A DNA stretch of 64,000 nucleotides from Alloprevotella tannerae (GTDB lineage Bacteria; Bacteroidota; Bacteroidia; Bacteroidales; Bacteroidaceae). Position 1 is the first letter of the stretch. Each line of letters begins with the position of its first letter. The notes beneath the pieces were generated by a model. That model searched no databases. It saw only the letters and a list, made by a program, of their open reading frames with translations, and was not told the DNA's origin. The stretch is taken from contig JABZGR010000004.1 of the NCBI GenBank assembly GCA_015259125.1, positions 1-64,000 on the forward strand, in the 5' to 3' direction. Shown here one piece after another: positions 20,320-28,977 of this stretch. The translations under genes and the position numbers were made by a program.

Positions 20320-22143
20320 TTAGGCATTGATCACTTTCAAGAAAGCCGGACCGTACTTATCGCGCTTATACTCGCCGATACCGGAGATATTGCTCAATTC
20401 GTCCAAGGTCTTCGGGCGAATTGTAGCCAAGAGGCGCAGCGTGCGGTCACTCATGATAATGTAAGGGGGATAGCCTTGTTTGTTGGCCAACGCTAAGCGA
20501 AGGGCACGCAAACGCTCGAAGAGATTTTTATCGACTTCCATTTGTTGCAAATCGGCCTCAACATCGGCGGATTGGGACGCGCGCGACTTTCGCCCTTTCT
20601 TCTTCGCCGGCTTTTCCAAACGCTCGGGCGGGCGATAAACAGCCAGCATAATCGAACTGCGCCCATAGAGGACGTCGCGCCCAAGCTCGGTCACTTGCAG
20701 ATGGAGCTGGTCAGCGTAATTGATGGTGAAGAGTCCCATTTGCAAACATTGCAGGAGATAATCGCGCCACGTTGCTGCACTCAAAGCGCGGCCTACGCCA
20801 AAAGTTTTCAACCGGTCGTAGCCTCCTTCTTTCACGGCCGGAGAGTAAACTGCGCGCAAAATATCCACGACTACGGGCATAGAAATCCGCTCTCCGCTGC
20901 GTACAATCGCACTCAAAGCCATCTGCGCCTCGCGCGTACCATCGAAGCGCTCGGGCGGACTCTTGCAGACGTCGCAATTGCCACAGTCGGCGGCAGATAC
21001 TTCGCCAAAATAATTTAAGAGGATGCGTCGGCGGCAAACATTGGATTCGGCATATTCGCGCATGCGATCAAGGCGCTCCAAATTGATCTCGCGTAAGTGG
21101 CTTTCGCGCGCAAACTTCTCCAATTGCACGATGTCGGCATAGTTGTAAAAGAGCAAAGTATCGGCAGGGTCGCCATCGCGCCCGGCACGCCCGATTTCTT
21201 GGTAATAACTCTCGATGCTCTTGGGCAAATTATAATGAATGACCCAGCGCACATTGCTTTTATCTATGCCCATTCCAAAGGCGATGGTAGCCACAACCAC
21301 CCGTAATTGGTCGGCAATAAAAGCCTGTTGCGTCTCGCGGCGCTTATCGGCCGACAAACCTGCGTGGTAGGGGCGCGCCGATACGCCCAAGGCCTCGAGT
21401 TTTTCGGCCAATTGCTCCGTCGTTTTCCGCGATAGGCAGTAGATAATCCCACTTTCGCCGGCGCGTATGCCGAGGAAGCGATTGATAGCCTTGAGTTTCT
21501 CCGCACCGTTTAAGCCGCGAAAGACGTTGAGCGAAAGATTCGGGCGGTCGAACGAAGAAATGAAAACGCGGGGTGAATGCAGATTGAGGCGCTCACGAAT
21601 ATCTTGCCGCGTCACCTCGTCGGCCGTAGCCGTAAGGGCCATGAAGGGGGCGCTGCCAAAGGCTTTGCGGAGCGTACCCAGTTGGACATATTCGGGACGG
21701 AAGTCGTGGCCCCACTGACTTACGCAATGCGCCTCGTCAATAGCCACTAAACTGATCGGCAAAGCAGCAAGTAGTTGGTCCAATTCCTTAAATACGGTCT
21801 CGGGCGCCATATATAGCAACTTCACACGACCATCAAGGCAGGCGCGTCGCAGCCGGAGTTGCTCATCAGCCGTCTGGTTGCTATTCAAAGCACAAGCGGG
21901 GATGCCTGCTTCGCGCAGGTTCTCCACTTGGTCTTGCATCAAAGAAATCAGGGGAGAGACCACCAGCGTCACACCCGGTAACAAGAGGGCCGGCAACTGG
22001 AAGCAAATGGATTTTCCGCCGCCCGTAGGCATCAGCACCAGCGAGTCGATGCCCGCAAGCGTGGTGGCTACGATGTCTTCTTGCAGTGGGCGGAAATCGG
22101 AATAGCCGAAGTATTTCTTCAAAGCTTCGCGCGGGGTCATCAT
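20320..22143 (-). CDS. recQ: ATP-dependent DNA helicase RecQ
   Basis: A 607-residue superfamily 2 helicase working 3'-5' in recombination repair. Walker A PTGGGKS lies at residues 39-45, DEAH at 136-139, and motif VI includes QEIGRAGRDG. The RecQ-Ct zinc site is seen as CRRRILLNYFGE followed by CGNCDVC. A C-terminal HRDC domain (LRALRLALANKQGYPPYIIMSD onward) completes the standard RecQ layout. The basic linker KKKGRKSR before HRDC is typical. Either of two adjacent ATG codons may be used. It follows dnaA on the same strand. Confidence 0.97.
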   Translation of the reverse strand: MMTPREALKKYFGYSDFRPLQEDIVATTLAGIDSLVLMPTGGGKSICFQLPALLLPGVTLVVSPLISLMQDQVENLREAGIPACALNSNQTADEQLRLRRACLDGRVKLLYMAPETVFKELDQLLAALPISLVAIDEAHCVSQWGHDFRPEYVQLGTLRKAFGSAPFMALTATADEVTRQDIRERLNLHSPRVFISSFDRPNLSLNVFRGLNGAEKLKAINRFLGIRAGESGIIYCLSRKTTEQLAEKLEALGVSARPYHAGLSADKRRETQQAFIADQLRVVVATIAFGMGIDKSNVRWVIHYNLPKSIESYYQEIGRAGRDGDPADTLLFYNYADIVQLEKFARESHLREINLERLDRMREYAESNVCRRRILLNYFGEVSAADCGNCDVCKSPPERFDGTREAQMALSAIVRSGERISMPVVVDILRAVYSPAVKEGGYDRLKTFGVGRALSAATWRDYLLQCLQMGLFTINYADQLHLQVTELGRDVLYGRSSIMLAVYRPPERLEKPAKKKGRKSRASQSADVEADLQQMEVDKNLFERLRALRLALANKQGYPPYIIMSDRTLRLLATIRPKTLDELSNISGIGEYKRDKYGPAFLKVINA

Positions 22144-22190
22144 CGGTGGTCTGTTATATATATGTATATGGAGCGGCGCAACGATTTTCG

Positions 22191-22221
22191 GCTTGGCGCG
22201 AAAGGAAACGAAGCGCCAAGC
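22191..22221 (-). terminator. Hairpin between dnaA and recQ
   Basis: GCTTGGCGC and GCGCCAAGC form a perfect nine-bp stem with a 13-base loop after the dnaA stop. There is no clear T run, so it may be a weak terminator or simply a stable 3' end. Confidence 0.4.
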
Positions 22222-22236
22222 GGCCGGGCCTTGGAT

Positions 22237-23556
22237 CTACTTTAATGTAGACTCCAATTCCTCCACCTCGCGTCGGAAGTTTTTGTCGGTTGTTATACGG
22301 TTGGAAATCGTATTGCAGGCGTGCAATACTGTAGAATGATCCTTACGCCCGATCAAATGACCTATTTGCGAGTAAGGAAGCGTCGTATATTTGTGGGAGA
22401 GGAACATCGCCAACTGGCGTGCCAAGACGATGCCCTGCTTGCGGCTCTTTGAATTGACGTCTTTCAACTTGACGTTGTAGCGTTTGCAGACGGCTTTGAC
22501 AATATCATCAAGCGTCAGCTCGTGTTTCTCAAGATTAACCGCCCGCGCCACGACTTTCTCGACCAGATCTTGGCAAATGTCGCAGTTGTCCACGACGGAA
22601 TAAGCCATAATCGAATTGACAATGCCTTGAAGTTCACGCACGCTGCTCTCTACATTGTTGGCGATATAATCAATCACATCGGGCGGAAATTTTAAGCCGT
22701 CGCGCTTGATTTTTGCCGTGAGTATGGCGCGCCGAAGGGCAACGTCGGGCTTTTCCATTTCCGTCACCGTGCCCCATTTGAAGCGCGTAAGCATACGTTC
22801 TTCAATACCTTCGAAATCAACAGGGGCGCGGTCGCAGGTGATAATAATCTGTCGGCCGTTCTGTTGCAAGTGATTGAAGATATGGAAAAAGGCCTGCTGC
22901 GTTTTAGCTGTGGTGATCTCTTGTATATCGTCGATGATCAGGACGTCTATCGTTTGGTAAAAATGAATAAAGTCGTTGATCGTATTGTGAAGGACGGAGT
23001 CGGTGTACTGCGTCTTAAACAAATGGGCCGGTACGTATAACACGCGCCGCTCGGGCTGCGATTCGAGAATCCGCAAGCCGATGGCGTTGACCAAATGCGT
23101 CTTACCTACGCCGCTGGGACCGTAAAGAAAAAAAGGATTAAAAGCAGGTTTTCCGGGCTCTTTGGCAATGGCTAAACCGATAACGCGCGCTAATTTGTTG
23201 GCACGGCCTTCGACGAAAGCCTTAAAGGTATAATCGCGATTGAGTTGTGGATCTAAGCGCTCGCGGCGGGGAGCTTCTTCGACCTTTTCAACCTTTTCGC
23301 GACGGGGCGCCTCACCTTCTTTCGGGAAAGAATAAGCTACCTTAACATTACCAAAATGGGCTTTGATGCTGGTTTGCAACAAAGCGAGATAGTTGCCTTC
23401 TATGTAATCGATCACAAACTTATTGGGTGCACCAATCACAAGTTTGTCGGCGTCAAGGCTGACAAACTTCAAATAAGCAAACCACGTGCGAAACGCTTGT
23501 TCCGACAAATGTGCTTGCAAAGTCTTAATACAAAGGTCCCATTTATTCTGTGACAT
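22237..23556 (-). CDS. dnaA: Chromosomal replication initiator protein DnaA
   Basis: A 439-residue DnaA. Domain I is at residues 1-75; the short charged domain II is about 80-102 (Glu/Arg-rich repeats); the AAA+ domain III has Walker A GPSGVGKT at 146-153 and Walker B LIIDDIQE; domain IV ends with the DnaA signature IGRKDHSTVLHA. The open frame extends 46 codons further upstream, but family comparison (MSQNKWDLC) and a promoter whose elements lie inside that extension support the start at 23556. No DnaA-box cluster was seen nearby, so this is not evidently oriC. Confidence 0.97.
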   Translation of the reverse strand: MSQNKWDLCIKTLQAHLSEQAFRTWFAYLKFVSLDADKLVIGAPNKFVIDYIEGNYLALLQTSIKAHFGNVKVAYSFPKEGEAPRREKVEKVEEAPRRERLDPQLNRDYTFKAFVEGRANKLARVIGLAIAKEPGKPAFNPFFLYGPSGVGKTHLVNAIGLRILESQPERRVLYVPAHLFKTQYTDSVLHNTINDFIHFYQTIDVLIIDDIQEITTAKTQQAFFHIFNHLQQNGRQIIITCDRAPVDFEGIEERMLTRFKWGTVTEMEKPDVALRRAILTAKIKRDGLKFPPDVIDYIANNVESSVRELQGIVNSIMAYSVVDNCDICQDLVEKVVARAVNLEKHELTLDDIVKAVCKRYNVKLKDVNSKSRKQGIVLARQLAMFLSHKYTTLPYSQIGHLIGRKDHSTVLHACNTISNRITTDKNFRREVEELESTLK

Positions 23557-23588
23557 TACAAACTTCAATCTTTTCTGAAGAGCGTCTG

Positions 23589-23619
23589 CAAAATTGGTAA
23601 AAACTTTTGAGGACAACAA
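23589..23619 (-). promoter_or_regulatory. Promoter of dnaA
   Basis: TTG (23619-23617), 20 bases, then CAATTTTG (23596-23589), one mismatch to TAnnTTTG. It places the transcript start near 23582, downstream of the longest ORF's first codon, and so supports the shorter DnaA. Confidence 0.6.
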
Positions 23620-23860
23620 GATGGAACTTCCTTTTTTGCCGACAAATATTGCGACGAATACGGCTCTAACTGTATTATTTTTCACGGCCAACAAAACTTA
23701 TTCTACTGATCTCCATTTGCTTAAAATGAAAACCGTGGACATAGAGAATCGGACGCAAAAGATTTTGAGAATTCTTTTAATTTGGCTGGGCTAATCATAA
23801 GGCCGGATTGGAATAAAGTGTTAAATTTCGGACGAAAGATTTGATTTGTAATTGTTCCAC

Positions 23861-23891
23861 TTTGATGGTCATGTTTTTATCTTTACTTTCG
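23861..23891 (+). promoter_or_regulatory. Promoter of the M6 protease gene
   Basis: TTTG (23861-23864), 19 bases, then TACTTTCG (23884-23891), one mismatch to TAnnTTTG. It is 22 bases before the start codon and diverges from the dnaA promoter. The rest of the 23557-23913 gap shows nothing else. Confidence 0.65.
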
Positions 23892-23913
23892 CAAAAATTT
23901 TGGACAACTTTTT

Positions 23914-25731
23914 ATGAGACACTTTTTACTATTTTGCCTTTTCGTGCTTGTGCAGGTAAGCGCATTTGCGATTCCGCCACGGCCGGATGCATTCACGCTA
24001 CGCCAAGCTGATGGCTCAGAAATCACAGTGTATCGTTGCGGCAACGAACGCTTTGGTTATTATACGACAATCGATGGCCTGATCCTCCAAAGAGGAGCTG
24101 ACAACGGCTTATACTATGCTGAGGTGAAGGACGGCAAACTTATTGCCACCAAGCAGTTGGCGCATAACCCGCAAGATCGCAAAGCGCCCGAACTAAAATT
24201 GATTAAACAGTTATCAAATACGGCTCAACAAGTAGACCAACTCTTATCTCTGCCAGAGCATCGCACGAAGATGATCGGCAACAATGGAGATGGGCTTGGC
24301 CAGTGGGGCGTTTCCGGCTTCGGCGCTGTGAGCAGTGTCGGCAAACACACGATTCCTGTCATCTTGGTAAGCTATGCCGACGTAGAAATGGGCGACACCA
24401 TAACCGTAGAGAAAATTTCGCGCCAACTAAACGAAAAAGGCTACCACGATGAACCTTTTACACGCGGCTCAGCTCGCGATTATTTCTTGGCAATGAGCCA
24501 GGGTTTGTTTGACCCGACCTTTGAAGTGGTGGCGAAAGTCAAGGTATCTCACGGCTATGCTTATTACGGAAAGAATAGCAACGGGCGTAATGACGTCCGC
24601 GTCTTGGATCTCGTCAAGGAAGCCTGCGATTTGGCGGCAGAACAAGGCGTAGATTTTCGCAAATATGTTGAAGCTGACAAGGGTTGCGTGCCTTTGGTAA
24701 GTATTATGTATGCCGGACCGGGCGAGGCGAACTCTACAGACAACAACTCTGACGATTATATTTGGCCGCACCAATGGACGGGCATCGACTATATGTACTC
24801 CGGCTACACCATCGGCAATCAAGGCGTAAAGGTGGGCGCATATTTTGTCGGCAACGAGTTAAATGAGTACACAAGCGGCGGCGTTAAAAAGAAACGCCTT
24901 GCCGGAATTAACATTTTCGTGCACGAGTTTGGCCACGCATTAGGCTTGCCCGATGGCTACTATACGGGCAGTGATCCATCACTACGCGGCCGATTGAAGA
25001 CAATGGGCCTTTGGGATCACATGGACATCGGTTGCTACCTCAACAATGCTGCCACGCCGGTGGCTTTCACTTCATACGAGCGCTCTTATTTAGGCTGGCT
25101 GAAACTCGAAGAACTAAAGGAGGAGAGAACATACACACTACATCCTTTCGACATCGAAGGTCGAGACAACTCAGCCTACATTATTCGCAATCCGAAGAAC
25201 ACAAATGAGTATTATCTTTTTGAGAATCGTCAGGCGAACCCCTATCACGTGAAGGATATGGGCACTGGTATGCTCGTGCTCCACATTGATTACGATGTAC
25301 AAGCGTGGTCAGCCAACGTAGTCAACAATATCGAGAGCCACCCTCGCATGGCTTATGTTCCGGCTGACGGCGCAAAGCAACAATTTTATGGCTACGATTC
25401 ACAAGGCAAGATAGATTGGACGCCACTGGTCAACGATTTATATCCTAATGCCGACAACAATACGCTCTCAATCGGTTCTTATCCGGCAATGCGCGTATTT
25501 ACGGGCGGCACGTTAAACAGGCCCTTGTACAACATCCGCCGTCAAGGCAACTTGATCGTATTTGATTTCTTGAAAGAGCAAGGCACGGGCATTGCTGACG
25601 TCACGAGCGAGCCGGCAGAGAAGGTCCTCGGCATCTATGATCTGCAAGGGCGTCGCGTAGACGACAATAATCAGCCCGGTGTTTATATTTTGAAGACAGA
25701 TAAAGGCAGTCGACGCATCATTCGTAAGTGA
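23914..25731 (+). CDS. Secreted M6-family metalloprotease with T9SS sorting domain
   Basis: A 605-residue secreted zinc protease. A signal peptide covers about residues 1-19 (ending SAFA). The M6 (immune inhibitor A-like) catalytic motif HEFGHALGLPD lies at 337-347, giving zinc ligands His337, His341 and Asp347 with Glu338 as base. After the catalytic domain, the last 35 residues (GIYDLQGRRV ... PGVYILKTDKG) match the Por/type IX secretion C-terminal sorting domain. The protein is therefore probably carried over the outer membrane and attached to or released from the surface. It is monocistronic with its own promoter and a strong downstream hairpin. Confidence 0.92.
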   Translation: MRHFLLFCLFVLVQVSAFAIPPRPDAFTLRQADGSEITVYRCGNERFGYYTTIDGLILQRGADNGLYYAEVKDGKLIATKQLAHNPQDRKAPELKLIKQLSNTAQQVDQLLSLPEHRTKMIGNNGDGLGQWGVSGFGAVSSVGKHTIPVILVSYADVEMGDTITVEKISRQLNEKGYHDEPFTRGSARDYFLAMSQGLFDPTFEVVAKVKVSHGYAYYGKNSNGRNDVRVLDLVKEACDLAAEQGVDFRKYVEADKGCVPLVSIMYAGPGEANSTDNNSDDYIWPHQWTGIDYMYSGYTIGNQGVKVGAYFVGNELNEYTSGGVKKKRLAGINIFVHEFGHALGLPDGYYTGSDPSLRGRLKTMGLWDHMDIGCYLNNAATPVAFTSYERSYLGWLKLEELKEERTYTLHPFDIEGRDNSAYIIRNPKNTNEYYLFENRQANPYHVKDMGTGMLVLHIDYDVQAWSANVVNNIESHPRMAYVPADGAKQQFYGYDSQGKIDWTPLVNDLYPNADNNTLSIGSYPAMRVFTGGTLNRPLYNIRRQGNLIVFDFLKEQGTGIADVTSEPAEKVLGIYDLQGRRVDDNNQPGVYILKTDKGSRRIIRK

Positions 25732-25783
25732 TCGGCGATTAGCCTACCTCATTCCGGCACGCTATCTGCCGATTTACAGACAA

Positions 25784-25815
25784 CAAGAGACGGACGCTTT
25801 GGCGTCCGTCTCTTG
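25784..25815. terminator. Bidirectional hairpin terminator between M6 protease and tilS
   Basis: A perfect 14-bp stem CAAGAGACGGACGC/GCGTCCGTCTCTTG with a TTTG loop between two convergent genes. The flank is AT-rich (TATATAATAAT) rather than a pure T run. A second hairpin at about 25833-25862 is closer to the tilS stop. Confidence 0.7.
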
Positions 25816-25873
25816 TATATAATAATATGTAAGCAACTCCAGCGGCGAAGGCCGCTGCTTACTTGAGGCAAAA

Positions 25874-27316
25874 CTACAGCGACGATGTCGGGGGCGTAAA
25901 CGTGAGGCGCAAGAGGCGCTTGGTCTTTACCGTAATCGGAGCGCCGGCAGCGCGGCGCAGACCTACAACCCATAAAAGACCGGAATCATCGCCCACAACC
26001 AACGTGCGCTTCCGCCGGGCAGGAGATATTTTTAACGAGGTATGCAAATCACTGACCAACTTCCTACCTTGCAAGCCAAAAGGCCGGAAACTATCGCCCA
26101 CTTGGGCGCGCCGAATATAGCACAAGCCTTGCAACTCGTCGAGATCTAAGCAGATTTCAAGCGTGTTTCTCAAATCTATCGTGACCGTAGTTTCATCTTT
26201 TGCATCCCCTTCCCTACCCGTGAAGCGCAAGGTTGTTTTATCCAAAGCCGGCGGTGTCGAAAGCTGATAAGCACGAACAGAAAGATGCGCCTGCTCCGGT
26301 AATTCAATCTCCCCAACCTCCAACGAGCGCCGGATGAAGTCGGGCGCCGGAGGCGTGATCTCCAAGTAGCTGCGATTATAATCGGCCGTATAGCCCTCGC
26401 CTACCCAGCAAGCGCCCGTCCTCACTTCCGATCGGCAGAGTGCATCTGCTATTTCGTCCGCATTGAAGCCCAGCGGGGTGAGTTGCTTGTGTAGTAGCGT
26501 ACGGAAGAGTGGATGCGCCTTGGCGCGCCGGCAATCGAGCGCGAGGCCGATGGGCAGCGCACTTGTGAAATCTGCCCACAAATCGTCGAGCACTTGATTC
26601 AAATAGTCGTCCGCCTCACGCAAACGGCGCATCGTTTGCAGCAACGTATCATCAAAGGCCGGATTGAGTTGGCGCAATTCGGGCAAGATGCGATTACGCA
26701 GCCGATTGCGCTTAAAGCGAACGTCCGCATTCGTTTCGTCCGTCACAAATGGCTGACCAATGGCCGACAACCACGCTTCAATCTCCCGCCTCGATACGTC
26801 GAGCAGCGGGCGAATGATTTTCTCGCGTTGATAGCGCATACCGACCAAACCGTGCAGCCCACTGCCGCGCGCAAGATGCAGGAAAAAAGTTTCGACATTA
26901 TCCTCCTTATGATGCGCCACGGCCACGGCCGACAAATTACGCTCAGCCAAGAGTTGGTCAAACCATTGGTAGCGCAAGTCGCGCGCCGCCATCTCCACAC
27001 TCACCGCCTGTGAGCGTGCGAAAGTTTCAGTGGCAAAGTCGCGCAAATGGAAAGGAACGCCCAAGTTGCGACACAAATCGCTCACGAAGGCGGCATCACG
27101 ATCTGAAGCCTCGCCACGCAAATGGAAATTGCAATGGGCCACCTCGCAAGCATAGCCCAACTGATGCAACACGCGCAAGAGAGCAACGGAATCTGCTCCA
27201 CCACTGACAGCCACCAAGAGGCGCTTATCCTTTACCGGAAGTAAGCCCTCCGGCAGTCTGCGCAGCGTCTTCAGCACGCGCTGCGGGAAGTCGGCGGTTG
27301 CAGGGAGTTTCTTCAT
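25874..27316 (-). CDS. tilS: tRNA(Ile)-lysidine synthase
   Basis: A 480-residue TilS, which ligates lysine to C34 of the CAU-anticodon tRNA-Ile so that it reads AUA. The PP-loop motif SGGADS is at residues 38-43, followed by HCNFHLRGEASDRD and VAVAHHKEDNVETFFLHLARGSGLHGLVGM. The TilS C-terminal domains occupy the rest. It starts seven bases after the radical SAM stop, so the two genes form an operon. Confidence 0.96.
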   Translation of the reverse strand: MKKLPATADFPQRVLKTLRRLPEGLLPVKDKRLLVAVSGGADSVALLRVLHQLGYACEVAHCNFHLRGEASDRDAAFVSDLCRNLGVPFHLRDFATETFARSQAVSVEMAARDLRYQWFDQLLAERNLSAVAVAHHKEDNVETFFLHLARGSGLHGLVGMRYQREKIIRPLLDVSRREIEAWLSAIGQPFVTDETNADVRFKRNRLRNRILPELRQLNPAFDDTLLQTMRRLREADDYLNQVLDDLWADFTSALPIGLALDCRRAKAHPLFRTLLHKQLTPLGFNADEIADALCRSEVRTGACWVGEGYTADYNRSYLEITPPAPDFIRRSLEVGEIELPEQAHLSVRAYQLSTPPALDKTTLRFTGREGDAKDETTVTIDLRNTLEICLDLDELQGLCYIRRAQVGDSFRPFGLQGRKLVSDLHTSLKISPARRKRTLVVGDDSGLLWVVGLRRAAGAPITVKTKRLLRLTFTPPTSSL

Positions 27317-27322
27317 TTTATG

Positions 27323-28099
27323 TTAATACGAAGCTGAGGCATCGATGCCCAAAGCCTTGATTCGCGCTACGATCGCATCGAGTTCGGCCGGCGTAGCTTT
27401 CAGCAATTCGTGTGCAGGCGTCTCGCGGTCGATCGTATATACCATTACAGCCTCCGGCTTTATCTTTTCCAAGGCTTTAAGCCAGGGCGTCACGTAATAA
27501 TCGCCCGTATTATCGACATCCCGACCCTGATATTTACCTTTGAGAAACATCGTTTGCACGATGACTTTCCCATGAAAGGCGGCCAAATCGTCGATAATCT
27601 TATTGACATCAAACTTTCCGACGGGTCTGTCGACAAGTTGTATAAAATCGGGGTCTACCGTATCAAGCTTCAAAATGTTGTTGTCCACTTTCAAGAGTGC
27701 ATCGTGCACATCCGGTTTAAAGGCCATCGTCGCGTTGCTCAAGACGCTGACTTTTGCCTGCGGACAATAGCGATCGCGCAGTGCGATTGTATCGTCTATA
27801 ATGCCCGCAAAGTCGGGGTGAAGCGTTGGTTCACCATTGCCGGCAAAGGTAATCACGTCAGGCAAACGCCCTTCTTCGACCATCTTTTGCAATTGTTTTT
27901 CCAAGTCGGTCTTCACTTGCTCACGCGAGGGTCGCTTACTGCCTGAGTGGGACGGCTTATTGAAGCCACATTCGCAATAAACGCAGTCAAAAGAGCAGAG
28001 TTTTCCATCAGCAGGCATCAGATTGACGCCCAGAGAAACGCCCAAGCGCCGACTATGTACGGGGCCAAAAATAGGAGCCGGGAAAAGTATGGTTGACAT
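27323..28099 (-). CDS. Radical SAM protein, COG0731-like
   Basis: A 258-residue radical SAM enzyme with the cluster-binding motif CSFDCVYC (Cys35, Cys39, Cys42) and the SAM-binding GNGEPTLHP. The overall look (GPVHSRRLGVSLGVNLMP at the N-terminus) is that of COG0731 Fe-S oxidoreductases related to the tRNA wybutosine enzyme TYW1; the substrate is unknown. The frame is open 22 codons further upstream, but the start MSTILFPAPIFGPVHSRRLG agrees with the family and with a TATATTTG promoter element 30 bases upstream. The tilS gene follows immediately. Confidence 0.85.
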   Translation of the reverse strand: MSTILFPAPIFGPVHSRRLGVSLGVNLMPADGKLCSFDCVYCECGFNKPSHSGSKRPSREQVKTDLEKQLQKMVEEGRLPDVITFAGNGEPTLHPDFAGIIDDTIALRDRYCPQAKVSVLSNATMAFKPDVHDALLKVDNNILKLDTVDPDFIQLVDRPVGKFDVNKIIDDLAAFHGKVIVQTMFLKGKYQGRDVDNTGDYYVTPWLKALEKIKPEAVMVYTIDRETPAHELLKATPAELDAIVARIKALGIDASASY

Positions 28100-28128
28100 A
28101 ACTGAAATTCGATTGATAATTGATTGTA

Positions 28129-28136
28129 CAAATATA
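28129..28136 (-). promoter_or_regulatory. -7 element of the radical SAM-tilS operon
   Basis: TATATTTG on the minus strand matches TAnnTTTG and is 29 bases before the chosen start codon. No TTG is found at the usual 20-base distance. Confidence 0.5.
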
Positions 28137-28912
28137 GTCAGAATTTGAAAAACGACTCGTTTCATCCCTTATTTTATCGCGCCGTAGGCCTTTTCAGCCT
28201 ACGATGAGGGCCGTTTGGGCAGCGAAAAGCGGCATTTCGATAGCAGCGGGCGCATTTAACTTTAGCGGCGGTAAGTCTGCCGCCAAGCGTCTCAAACCAA
28301 CGCCGGCGCAAGGGGCAATTGCGCTAACGGCGGAAGTCTTCTTTTGCCGTTAATCCACAAAGGCTACTCGCTTCGTGCTTGGTTTTTAATCCGGCTCGCC
28401 CTATTTTGATTGAGCAACCGGCACGTAGGCGCAAGAAGTTTTCTACTTGTCGACAGAGAAGCGGATTTGCGAAGACGAACAACGCCACCGCCACCGACCG
28501 ACCTCACACTTGGGTCGCCAACCATCAAAACCTGTGCTTTCAGCGTGCCAAATACTTGCTGTAGGAAGCCCCATTTCGATCGTTTGGTGGCAGCAAACCA
28601 TCGTTTGCCGGCAGCATACCATCGTTTGGCCCGAGCAAACCATCGTTTGGTGGCAGCAAACGAACAAGAGGCGGCAAATCGAAATGAAATTTCCAGTTAT
28701 TATCTACTCATTTATAAAGAGTTAACATACCGGTTGTCATTATTGATCTGCTCTGTTTTTGTTTGTCGCTCAGCATCACGAAAACGGCGCGACGACGAAC
28801 GCCACTTACACCGCCACCACCGGCAGCTTCCCTTTTGGCATATAGAATAGGTCGACGCGCTGCCTGATGCGGACGTTTTTTAACAAGATGCACAAAATAA
28901 TCTGCCCATTCC
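28137..28912. other. Gene-free gap holding repeat array A2
   Basis: About 780 bases between the divergent radical SAM and ftcD promoters. It contains array A2 and no convincing gene. ORFs here run through the repeats and have no recognisable product. Confidence 0.6.
28582..28665. repeat. Array A2: four tandem 21-bp units (family A)
   Basis: Units start at 28582, 28603, 28624 and 28645, with the plan GTTTG-N7-CAAAC plus a four-base spacer (CATC in the first three). Unit 2 has CATAC in place of CAAAC. A perfect nine-bp inverted repeat CATTTCGAT (28572-28580) and ATCGAAATG (28678-28686) encloses the array. Confidence 0.85.
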
Positions 28913-28943
28913 TTGTTATTCTGAGCCAAAAATCATACTTTTG
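28913..28943 (+). promoter_or_regulatory. Promoter of ftcD (hut cluster)
   Basis: TTG (28913-28915), 20 bases, then TACTTTTG (28936-28943): full match to TTG-N20-TAnnTTTG, 34 bases before the ftcD start codon. Confidence 0.75.
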
Positions 28944-28977
28944 TGGAGTTAATCATGATTATAAAATCTAGGCTACG

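Noticed and set aside
23557..23913. oriC beside dnaA
   Set aside because: No cluster of TTATCCACA-like boxes or AT-rich unwinding repeats was found in the dnaA-protease gap; both promoters explain most of it.
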